The notes below the pieces were generated by a model. That model saw only the letters and a program-made list of their open reading frames with translations, ran no database searches and was not told the origin of the DNA. From NCBI RefSeq assembly GCF_001909055.1, contig NZ_LVWI01000063.1, positions 1-45,034 on the forward strand: a stretch of 45,034 nucleotides of DNA, given 5' to 3'. Below, piece by piece: positions 16,967 through 23,849 of the stretch (the first letter of the stretch is position 1; the number at the start of each line of letters is the position of its first letter). The position numbers and the translations under genes were made by a program. The DNA is from Paenibacillus helianthi. GTDB lineage: Bacteria; Bacillota; Bacilli; Paenibacillales; Paenibacillaceae.

Positions 16967-17938
16967 GTGGCGAAGTGGGATAACATGCTGTCCATGCTGT
17001 GGATGCTGCGATCTGGAAGGAAGCTTACCGCTGCGCAGATCGCGGACAATTTGGAGATCAGCGTCCGCACCGTGTACCGGTATATAGACGCATTATGCGC
17101 CAGCGGTGTGCCGGTTGTTGCGGAGTCAGGTCATGAAGGCGGTATTCGCATTTTGGGGAATTTCAAGGAGACGCCATTGTTCTTCAACTCTGTAGAGCTG
17201 AAGGCACTCATGGATGCATTTAAATTTGCGCAAGGCGCGGGCTATCCCTATACAGAGGAGCTGGAAAGCGCATTGAAGAAGGTGGAGAACGGACTACACG
17301 AGGAGCAGCGCCACGATCTGTCCCTTCAGATGAGCGGCTTGGATGTAATCTCTCCGGTGCGTCCGCCTTCCGCTGTTCTGTTGCTCAAGGAACTGGAGCA
17401 GGCGGCCAAGGACGGGCGAACGCTCCACATCGCCTATCGTAAAGTGAATGCGGAGCTGGCGAGCGAACGTGACATCGATCCGTACGGGTTGGTGTACGAC
17501 CGAAACGAATGGTACGCTGTCGCGTTCTGCCGGCGGTCGCAGGCAGTGCGGACATTCCGCGTGGACCGCATTGCACGGCTGGAGCTGACTGAAGCGCGGT
17601 TCGAAAAGCCAGAGCGTTTCTCTGCGTCCGTCTATTTCCGTGATCAATCCGAGCGGAGACGGGAGGCGGATGGACCGCTGACCGTTATCCGCATTGAGGG
17701 AGAGCCTGGCACGCTGAACGCGGTTTGTGGCCACTGGCATCTGCGTCACTATTTAACGGAACGGACCGATCGGGAGGCACGGTTTCTACTCGACGTCCCG
17801 ACGATGAACAAGTACCTTCCGATGTACCTGATGACGTTCGGCACAGCCATTCGCATTCGGGAACCGCTGGAGCTGAAGCGCCAGATCCGGGAAATGGCAT
17901 ATGGAGTCGCAAAACATTATGAAGACGGTCCGGATTAA
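16967..17938 (+). CDS. DeoR/YafY-type regulator with HTH_11 and WYL domains
   Basis: A 323-residue transcription factor. The winged HTH_11 domain is at about residues 1-60 (MLRSGRKLTAAQIADNLEISVRTVYRYID) and a WYL domain covers about 150-230 (IDPYGLVYDRNEWYAVAFCRR), with the WCX C-terminal extension after it. WYL domains bind a ligand and control DNA binding. The GTG start at 16967 is chosen because GAAAGGGGGG (16951-16960) lies 6 bases upstream; the ATG at 16940 has no site. It is followed at once by a palindrome, promoter and tiny gene, the likely target, and is divergent from the POT transporter. Confidence 0.87.
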   Translation: MAKWDNMLSMLWMLRSGRKLTAAQIADNLEISVRTVYRYIDALCASGVPVVAESGHEGGIRILGNFKETPLFFNSVELKALMDAFKFAQGAGYPYTEELESALKKVENGLHEEQRHDLSLQMSGLDVISPVRPPSAVLLLKELEQAAKDGRTLHIAYRKVNAELASERDIDPYGLVYDRNEWYAVAFCRRSQAVRTFRVDRIARLELTEARFEKPERFSASVYFRDQSERRREADGPLTVIRIEGEPGTLNAVCGHWHLRHYLTERTDREARFLLDVPTMNKYLPMYLMTFGTAIRIREPLELKRQIREMAYGVAKHYEDGPD

Positions 17939-17944
17939 ACTTCG

Positions 17945-17983
17945 CTGACAATGATTGTCAGTGAATCCGGTATACGATAGAGT
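17945..17983 (+). promoter_or_regulatory. Perfect 17-base palindrome with promoter for the small gene
   Basis: CTGACAATGATTGTCAG (17945-17961) is a perfect palindrome with 8-base arms. Its right half supplies a -35 (TTGTCA, 17955-17960), followed after 17 bases by TAGAGT (17978-17983) as -10. A dimeric regulator bound here would control the transcript starting near 17990. The adjacent WYL gene is the obvious candidate. Confidence 0.6.
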
Positions 17984-18040
17984 CAAGGCTGCGGTAGTGG
18001 CAGCCAAAACAACGAAAAAAAAGGAAAGGTGGATTCATCC

Positions 18041-18109
18041 ATGGTTCAGCACGCGCATCCATTGTACGAATACTTGCCGTCACAGCCAGTGCAGACCAAG
18101 TATAACTAG
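18041..18109 (+). CDS. 22-residue small protein (or N-terminal remnant) next to the WYL regulator
   Basis: ATG at 18041 runs 22 codons to TAG at 18107 and starts MVQHAHPLYEYLPSQPV. A long ribosome binding site AAGGAAAGGTGG ends 8 bases before the ATG. The unit also has its own promoter and palindrome upstream and an intrinsic terminator 56 bases after the stop, so it is fully punctuated. It could be a genuine microprotein, a leader peptide, or the surviving start of a larger WYL target gene deleted between 18110 and 18165. No family was recognised. Confidence 0.45.
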   Translation: MVQHAHPLYEYLPSQPVQTKYN

Positions 18110-18164
18110 GGATGAATGTTGTCTGAGGCTCTGAGGCTTAACATGTTCACCCGGCTATTTTAAG

Positions 18165-18203
18165 CGGCCTTGGTTCTGATTTCATGGGACTGAGGCCGTT
18201 TTG
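18165..18203 (+). terminator. Terminator of the small WYL-linked gene
   Basis: A 12-base-pair stem (18165-18176 with 18187-18198, CGGCCT/AGGCCG at the base, three G-U pairs) is followed by TTTTG. Confidence 0.85.
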
Positions 18204-18227
18204 TTCTGCGTTAAAGAGGGATTTTAC

Positions 18228-18291
18228 TTGAATATTGCCGGATTCTCTGTTATGTTGATAGTAACAAATAGTAAATATCAATGTATTACTA
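18228..18291 (+). promoter_or_regulatory. NAD salvage operon promoter with TAGTAA repeats
   Basis: TTGAAT (18228-18233), 17 bases and TATGTT (18251-18256) form a promoter. Just after it lie two direct TAGTAA copies (18259-18264 and 18269-18274) and an inverted TTACTA (18286-18291). Their position over the transcription start suggests an operator for the NrtR-like protein encoded in the same operon. Confidence 0.5.
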
Positions 18292-18348
18292 AGTTATTGG
18301 GCTAAGTGACTTTCAGCAAGCATAAACGGGGAAATGGAGGGATAGAAC

Positions 18349-19026
18349 ATGAAAAGGGCTGTGGGCGGTTGGAAGTTGTTCGAAGTGGTCTGGCTGGTGT
18401 TGTTTACTTTAATTGCTGTCAGTTTTACGTTTCTTTCCAAGGATTCTTTTTTCGGATTCACAGTCTTTATCACCGGAGTGCTATGTGTAGTGCTTTCGGC
18501 GAAGGGGAAGCTGATGAGTTATGTTTTTGGCATGTATAATACCTTTGGCTACGCCTATTTGGCTTATGTCAACGGATTATTTGGCGAGGTGACGCTGAAT
18601 TTGATGTTCTTTGTTCCGATGAATGTCGCCGGCTTCTACATGTGGAAGAAGAATTTTCAGAGTGGTAAGCTGTCTATGCGCCAGATGGAGCTTAAAGGTA
18701 TGTTCCTCGCTTTGGCGGTCTGTATTGTAGGTTCCCTGCTGCTGGGGTTCAGTCTATCGTTCATTTCGGGGCAGAACTCGCCTTACATCGATGCCATAAC
18801 GACAGTGTTATCCATAGTGGCCACGATTTTGATGGTGAGAAGATTCAAGGAACAATGGCTGGTCTATATTGTGCTGAATATGTTCACGGTGCTGCTATGG
18901 GTGATCCGGACGCTGGAAGGCAGCGGTGAGGGCCTGTTGATGATTGTCATGTGGAGCGCCTACCTGATTAACGCGGCCTACGGCTATTATAACTGGAACA
19001 AAGGGGCTAAGGAGGCGCTCGCATGA
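18349..19026 (+). CDS. pnuC: PnuC-type nicotinamide riboside transporter
   Basis: A 225-residue membrane protein with about seven hydrophobic segments, the size and pattern of PnuC facilitators. The stretches LSAKGKLMSYVFGMYNTFGYAYLAY and NAAYGYYNW match family positions. PnuC lets nicotinamide riboside enter; the kinase encoded next traps it by phosphorylation. GGAGGG precedes the ATG. The stop overlaps the next start (ATGA), so translation is coupled to the NadR-type enzyme, strongly supporting the substrate. Confidence 0.9.
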   Translation: MKRAVGGWKLFEVVWLVLFTLIAVSFTFLSKDSFFGFTVFITGVLCVVLSAKGKLMSYVFGMYNTFGYAYLAYVNGLFGEVTLNLMFFVPMNVAGFYMWKKNFQSGKLSMRQMELKGMFLALAVCIVGSLLLGFSLSFISGQNSPYIDAITTVLSIVATILMVRRFKEQWLVYIVLNMFTVLLWVIRTLEGSGEGLLMIVMWSAYLINAAYGYYNWNKGAKEALA

Positions 19027-20033
19027 AGACTCTTGGATTAACGCTCGGGAAGTTCGCTCCGCTGCATAAAGGACACCAGTACATGATCGAGATGGCGCTG
19101 CAGGAGGTAGACGAATTGATCGTGGTCATTTATGAGACGAAGGTTACCCCGATTCCGCTGCATATCCGGGCGGGCTGGATCCGTAAGCTCTATCCGCTGG
19201 TTCGGGTAATCGAAGCCTGGGATGGCCCGGATGGGTACTCGGACGACAGGGAGCATGAGATCCGGGAAGAACTGTATATTCTGGGGCTGCTTCAGGGCGA
19301 GCGAGTGACCCACTTTTATTCGAGCGAGTTCTATGGCGGGCATATGAGCATTGCATTAGGTGCAACAGACCGGCGGGTGGATGAAGCTCGCCAGCATGTA
19401 CCGGTATCAGCTACAATGATCCGTTCCGATCCTCATAAATACCGGGATTATGTAAGTGATATCGTGTACCGGGATTTAATCACGAAAGTGGTTTTTGTGG
19501 GAGCGATGTCAACCGGTAAGTCAACCATCACCGCAGCATTAGCCCGGCGGTACGGGACAACCTTTGCCAGTGAGTACGGGCGGGATTATTGGACTGAGCA
19601 TCAGGTGGACCGCCGGATCGGCCTCAGTGCCTTTGATGAAATTGCCGTGGGCCATATGAAGCGGGAAGAGCAGGCGCTGCTGGAAGCAGACCGGTATCTC
19701 TTTGTCGACACGAATGCAATTACCACGTATATGTATGCCTTGGATTACCACGGACGGGCTCCGGAGCTTCTGACCCGGATCGCTCTGGAGAACGCGCAGC
19801 GGTATGACTTATTTTTCCTGTGCGACGACGATATTCCTTACGACGATACGTGGGATCGCAGCGGCGATCAGAAGCGCCATGTTTTTCATAAGCAAATCCT
19901 AGCGGATTTGAAGGAGCGGCGGATTCCCTTTATTACGTTAAGAGGAACGCTGGAGGAACGTATGCGTAAGGTAGACGGTGTGTTAGCGAACTTTGAGCCT
20001 TATTGCAATTATTTCGGAGAACTGCAAAACTAA
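19023..20033 (+). CDS. nadR: NadR-type bifunctional NMN adenylyltransferase / ribosylnicotinamide kinase
   Basis: A 336-residue enzyme. The N-terminal nucleotidyltransferase domain has GKFAPLHKGH (residues 9-18) and the second motif VSATMIRSDP, as in NMN adenylyltransferases. The C-terminal kinase domain has a P-loop GAMSTGKST at about 160-168. It phosphorylates nicotinamide riboside to NMN and then makes NAD. Unlike enterobacterial NadR it lacks the N-terminal helix-turn-helix, so it is not itself a repressor; the NrtR-like gene downstream may fill that role. It overlaps pnuC by 4 bases. Confidence 0.88.
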   Translation: MKTLGLTLGKFAPLHKGHQYMIEMALQEVDELIVVIYETKVTPIPLHIRAGWIRKLYPLVRVIEAWDGPDGYSDDREHEIREELYILGLLQGERVTHFYSSEFYGGHMSIALGATDRRVDEARQHVPVSATMIRSDPHKYRDYVSDIVYRDLITKVVFVGAMSTGKSTITAALARRYGTTFASEYGRDYWTEHQVDRRIGLSAFDEIAVGHMKREEQALLEADRYLFVDTNAITTYMYALDYHGRAPELLTRIALENAQRYDLFFLCDDDIPYDDTWDRSGDQKRHVFHKQILADLKERRIPFITLRGTLEERMRKVDGVLANFEPYCNYFGELQN

Positions 20034-20060
20034 AAGAAAAGAATCAGGGAGGCGGAGACA

Positions 20061-20951
20061 TTGGAATTGGTGGATCGTGACGGACTTACAGAGCGTGAAT
20101 TTTTGGAGCAATATCGGGCAGGGGATTACGAGCGGCCTTCGATGGCGGCGGATATGGTCATTTTTACTGTGACGAATACGGAGGCGGACAACTACCGCAA
20201 GCTTCCGGAAAAAGAGCTGCGTATCCTGCTCATTCGCCGGGGAGGGCATCCCTTCTTGGGAAAATGGGCACTGCCCGGCGGATTCATCCGGCCGGACGAG
20301 AACGCTGATCAGGCTGCCGCGCGGGAACTGAGCGAGGAAACCGGCGTTGATGACGTATACTTGGAACAACTCCACACCTTTACCGATGTCGGGCGTGATC
20401 CCCGCACTTGGGTGATGAGCTGCAGCTATATGGCTTTAATCGACAGCAGCCGGTTTCAGCTAAAGGCGGGTGACGATGCCGAAGATGCTGCCTGGTTCAA
20501 GGTAAGCTACCGGCATCTGCGGGAGCAAAAGGAATTGCTGGACGAAGGATACGTCAAAACCTTGACCTACGAGCTTAAGCTTAGTGCCGAAGGAGAAGAA
20601 TTGACGGCGGTTATCAACCGGACTGTAACGGCAAAGCCGACCTCTAAGTCAGTCGTTTACGCTATCATGTCGAATGACGGATTGGCTTTTGATCATGGAA
20701 AAATCATTGCTAGCGCAATCGAACGACTGCGATATCAAACCAATGAAACCGATATTGCCCTGCACCTGATGCCGAAGCTGTTTACCCTGACGGAATTGCA
20801 GCAGGTGTATGAGGTGATTCTGGACAAGGAACTGCTAAAGGCTGCCTTCCGGCGTAAGGTGGCTAATCTCGTGTCCGAAACCGATCACTACACAGAAAAT
20901 GGGGGACACCGTCCTCCCCGCTTGTATCGGAGGAATTGGGAGCAAGCCTGA
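20061..20951 (+). CDS. NrtR-like Nudix / winged-helix regulator of NAD metabolism
   Basis: A 296-residue protein. The Nudix domain (about residues 30-170) has a complete box GGFIRPDENADQ...RELSEETGV with all catalytic glutamates, followed by a winged-helix C-terminal part (about 215-290; LTELQQVYEVIL, AAFRRKVANLV). This is the build of NrtR, which senses ADP-ribose and represses NAD genes. The start is TTG at 20061 with AGGGAGG 8 bases upstream. It closes the pnuC-nadR unit. In characterised NrtR proteins the Nudix box is often degenerate; here it looks intact, so ADP-ribose hydrolysis may persist. Confidence 0.82.
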   Translation: MELVDRDGLTEREFLEQYRAGDYERPSMAADMVIFTVTNTEADNYRKLPEKELRILLIRRGGHPFLGKWALPGGFIRPDENADQAAARELSEETGVDDVYLEQLHTFTDVGRDPRTWVMSCSYMALIDSSRFQLKAGDDAEDAAWFKVSYRHLREQKELLDEGYVKTLTYELKLSAEGEELTAVINRTVTAKPTSKSVVYAIMSNDGLAFDHGKIIASAIERLRYQTNETDIALHLMPKLFTLTELQQVYEVILDKELLKAAFRRKVANLVSETDHYTENGGHRPPRLYRRNWEQA

Positions 20952-20982
20952 GGATAATTGTATGGAGACAGACCGCCGTAAG

Positions 20983-21016
20983 AGATCCCTTTCTTCGAGA
21001 GAGAGGGTCTTTTTTT
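20983..21016 (+). terminator. Terminator of the NAD salvage operon
   Basis: AGATCCCTTTCT and AGAGAGGGTCT form a stem with one bulged T and a TCGAG loop (20983-21010), followed by a run of T residues. Confidence 0.85.
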
Positions 21017-21043
21017 ATTTTTACGAATAGGGATTGTCAGATG

Positions 21044-21106
21044 AACACTTAAACTTAGATATCAATTAATTATAAAATTGACAGTTAGTATTCTAAGTGT
21101 TATGTT
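21044..21106 (+). promoter_or_regulatory. Amidohydrolase promoter with distant inverted repeats
   Basis: Consensus TTGACA (21078-21083), a 17-base spacer and TATGTT (21101-21106). AACACTTA (21044-21051) and its exact complement TAAGTGTT (21094-21101) flank the -35, with centres 50 bases apart (about five helical turns). Confidence 0.65.
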
Positions 21107-21149
21107 TCTAACATGAATAAATCACATTTCATAATAGGAGGGTAACACG

Positions 21150-22418
21150 ATGATTACTGCAATCACCAACGCGCGTATATTTGACGGCGAAAAAGTGATC
21201 CGAGCCACGACGGTTCTGATCGAAGGCGGACAGATTCTATCGGTTGGCGGGGATATACCGGAGCATGCCGTCATTATTGATGCAGAAGGAGGGACTTTGC
21301 TGCCGGGTCTGATTGATGCGCACGTTCACACTTCCGTAGAGGGCTTGCGCGACGCATTGAAATTCGGAGTTACAACTGAATTGGAGATGATGGGCGGGTT
21401 CACCAAAAGCGGCCGCGAGACACAATTGAAAGGGCTCGATGACATTGCAGACGTACGATCTGCCGGGATGGCGGTCACACCTCCTGGGGGACATCCCGAT
21501 GAGCTCATGCCGGGGGATGGAGAAATTCCGGATTTTGTACTGAAGGAATTGGAGAAGATGAGCGAAGAAGACCGTAACGCCATGCTGGCTGCCCACTCGC
21601 ATGATCATGGGGAGGCGCCTACGGTAACCAGCCGGGACGAAGCGCTGGCCTTCGTGGGCGAACAAGTTAGTGCGGGAGCCGACTATATCAAGATTATGAT
21701 TGAGGAAGGCACGGTATTGGCTGCGCCCGGACTGCCTGTCTTAAGCCAGGATATTCTAAGAACGGCTGTAGAGGAAGCGCATCGTCATCACAAGATTGCG
21801 ATTGCCCATGTATTGACTGCTGAATCCGCCCGGCAAGCTATAGAGGTTGGGGTTGAGGGACTGGCTCATTTATTCATTGACCGCCCTGAAACTACTCCAG
21901 ATCTGGTGAAATGGATTGCTGAGGCTGGTGCGTTCGTTACGCCGTGCCTGGTCTTGAACTCCTCGATTATCGGTCACCCCGCATCGGAATTGGCGAAGGA
22001 TCCGCGTGTGAGCTCCAAGCTCAGTCCGGAATGGATCGATACTCTGAATGCCAGCTTCAATACGTACCCGCAAGGCAGCATGGATGACAACTACCGGAAT
22101 GTAATGGATCTTCATCGTGCAGGTGTAGACATCCTGGTGGGTACGGATGTCTCCGTACCGGTTCCATCGCTGGGCGGACTTGCCCATGGTGTCAGCGTAC
22201 ACCACGAGATGCAGTTACTAGTAGAAGCGGGATTCACACCCATAGAGGCCTTACAGTCAGCTACCTCAAAAACAGCCCGCCGTTTCGGCTTGAATGATCG
22301 CGGGCATATCGTTGCGGGGGCAAGGGCGGACCTGGTCTTGGTTGACGGAGACCCGACAGTAACGATCTCGGATACATTATCGATTCGCGAAGTATGGCAG
22401 CGCGGTATCCGGAAATAG
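21150..22418 (+). CDS. Amidohydrolase-family metal-dependent hydrolase
   Basis: A 422-residue cytoplasmic enzyme of the amidohydrolase (imidazolonepropionase/prolidase-like) group. Visible metal ligands are DAHVH (about residues 57-61), the Lys of DYIKIMIEEG, the His of IAHVL and LAHLF, and the Asp of GTDVS. The C-terminal GARADLVLVDGDP returns to the composite beta domain. AGGAGGG precedes the ATG. It is a single-gene unit between the NAD operon terminator and the convergent araR. The substrate is unknown: a cyclic amide or acylated amino-acid derivative is plausible. Confidence 0.85.
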   Translation: MITAITNARIFDGEKVIRATTVLIEGGQILSVGGDIPEHAVIIDAEGGTLLPGLIDAHVHTSVEGLRDALKFGVTTELEMMGGFTKSGRETQLKGLDDIADVRSAGMAVTPPGGHPDELMPGDGEIPDFVLKELEKMSEEDRNAMLAAHSHDHGEAPTVTSRDEALAFVGEQVSAGADYIKIMIEEGTVLAAPGLPVLSQDILRTAVEEAHRHHKIAIAHVLTAESARQAIEVGVEGLAHLFIDRPETTPDLVKWIAEAGAFVTPCLVLNSSIIGHPASELAKDPRVSSKLSPEWIDTLNASFNTYPQGSMDDNYRNVMDLHRAGVDILVGTDVSVPVPSLGGLAHGVSVHHEMQLLVEAGFTPIEALQSATSKTARRFGLNDRGHIVAGARADLVLVDGDPTVTISDTLSIREVWQRGIRK

Positions 22419-22442
22419 GAACTTAAGAATCTAATTTGCTCC

Positions 22443-22479
22443 ATAGGCGAAATCCTTGATCCACAAGGGTTTCGCCTAT
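22443..22479. terminator. Bidirectional hairpin between amidohydrolase and araR
   Basis: ATAGGCGAAATCCTTG (22443-22458) pairs with CAAGGGTTTCGCCTAT (22464-22479) through 16 pairs with one G-U. T runs are weak on both sides. The hairpin includes the araR stop codon (22476-22478), so it probably serves both convergent genes. Confidence 0.6.
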
Positions 22480-23558
22480 CTCTTCCTTACCGTCTCCCCT
22501 TCAATTAACACAGGCTGATAATAGGTGCTGTTTCTTAAATCCTTCTTCCCTTGCAGTTTCTTAATCACCCAATCGGCGGCATCACGTCCCATTTGTTCCT
22601 GCGGGTGTGTCAATGTCGTCAGTTTGATGTTCGCATTTTTGGCAATATAGGAATTATCCTGACCGATAATAGATAAGTCTTCGGGAACAGATATATCAAG
22701 TTGTCTGCACACATGTACGACTTCCAGGCCTACCTCGTCGTTATAGCAGACAATCGCTGTTAATCCGCCTCTATTTTCGGTTAGGAATGTCTTCAAGTTG
22801 ATGGACAGGTCCTGCTTGGTTTCTGTATAGAATGAAAGTACCTGCTCGGGGTGAAAGCGTAATTTGGCTTCTCCGAGAGCTTTGATATACCCCTTCATCC
22901 GATATTTTCCTTGTAAATCATCCATTTTGGCAATGATTCCAATCTGTGTATGTCCGTTAGAGATCAGCTCTTTGGTGGCCAGATAGCTGGACTGTACGTC
23001 ATCGAGACAAAAGAACGGGACCTCGAGTTCTTCATAATAAGCATTAATCATGATGAATGGAACATCCTGCTCCTTGAACGACAGATAGTAAGCGATATTG
23101 GGATTGTATAAATTGCTCTTCGTAGGTTCAATAATAAGACCATCCACACCAAAGGACAGCATCATCTCCAGAGCTTTCTTTTCCTGTTCGACATCATTAT
23201 TGGTACTGGCTAATAGTAATGAATAATTATCTTCATTCAATCTGGATTCAATCCCGCGAATAATAGAAGGGAAGATGTAATCAGAAATGTAGGTCGTGAT
23301 GACTCCGATTGTTTTATTATTTGAATTTCCGCCGGTTTTTGACCGGAATTGGTTGCTGACATAAGTCCCCGAGCCTTTTTCACTTCTTAAAAAACCCTCA
23401 TTGGATAGTTCCAGAATAGCCTTTCGAACGGTCTGCCGACTAACTTTATACATATCCTGCAAGGCAGATTCCGTTGGAATCTGGTTTCCTATGCCGTATG
23501 TTCCTGAAAGAATATTGCTTTTGATATCCTCAAGAATGACCTGATACTTTGGTTTCAC
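22476..23558 (-). CDS. araR: AraR arabinose repressor (GntR HTH with LacI-type sensor domain)
   Basis: A 360-residue regulator. A GntR-type winged helix (residues 1-70; IPTESALQDMYKVSRQTVRKAILELSNEG) is joined to a LacI/PBP1-like ligand domain (about 80-360), the same chimera as Bacillus subtilis AraR. The start is GTG at 23558 with AAGGAG upstream. It is divergent from araB-araD-araA, and AraR-box-like sequences lie in the gap, so it represses the operon (and probably itself) until L-arabinose binds. Confidence 0.92.
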   Translation of the reverse strand: MKPKYQVILEDIKSNILSGTYGIGNQIPTESALQDMYKVSRQTVRKAILELSNEGFLRSEKGSGTYVSNQFRSKTGGNSNNKTIGVITTYISDYIFPSIIRGIESRLNEDNYSLLLASTNNDVEQEKKALEMMLSFGVDGLIIEPTKSNLYNPNIAYYLSFKEQDVPFIMINAYYEELEVPFFCLDDVQSSYLATKELISNGHTQIGIIAKMDDLQGKYRMKGYIKALGEAKLRFHPEQVLSFYTETKQDLSINLKTFLTENRGGLTAIVCYNDEVGLEVVHVCRQLDISVPEDLSIIGQDNSYIAKNANIKLTTLTHPQEQMGRDAADWVIKKLQGKKDLRNSTYYQPVLIEGETVRKR

Positions 23559-23608
23559 TGTACTCCTTCTTTCCTGGTTGTTCTAATACCAATTTATCCA
23601 CCCGTAAT

Positions 23609-23624
23609 ATTTGTATGTACATAT
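23609..23624. promoter_or_regulatory. AraR operator candidate near araR
   Basis: ATTTGTATGTACATAT closely resembles the known Bacillus AraR box ATTTGTnCGTACAAAT. It lies 51 bases upstream of the araR start, fitting autoregulation. Weaker look-alikes sit at 23661-23674 and 23717-23732 (ATTTGTAGGTATAACT). Confidence 0.7.
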
Positions 23625-23743
23625 TTTAGCATAATTATAAGCTGATTAGATACTATCGTCTTACATGTACTAATACTTCAGCTGAAATATGATGAAAAGC
23701 CCTTGGTATTCACGATATTTGTAGGTATAACTATGAATGTATG

Positions 23744-23772
23744 TTGACAAATGTACGAACAAAAAATATACT
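23744..23772 (+). promoter_or_regulatory. araBDA promoter with AraR operator inside the spacer
   Basis: TTGACA (23744-23749), a 17-base spacer and TATACT (23767-23772) form a strong SigA promoter. The AraR-box-like sequence AAATGTACGAACAAAA (23749-23764; reverse complement TTTTGTTCGTACATTT) fills the spacer, so bound AraR would exclude polymerase. Confidence 0.8.
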
Positions 23773-23786
23773 GAAACTGTAAATAA

Positions 23787-23802
23787 GGGAAAGCGCCTTC
23801 TT
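23787..23802 (+). promoter_or_regulatory. Possible cre (CcpA site) before araB
   Basis: GGGAAAGCGCCTTCTT, just after the likely transcription start, resembles a catabolite-responsive element: the core GnAAnCG and the distal C are present, but about three outer positions deviate. It would act as a roadblock under good carbon supply. Tentative. Confidence 0.4.
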
Positions 23803-23849
23803 TCTAATATGGCGGTTAAAACAGTTGTTCAGAGAGGAGTAACGTGTGC

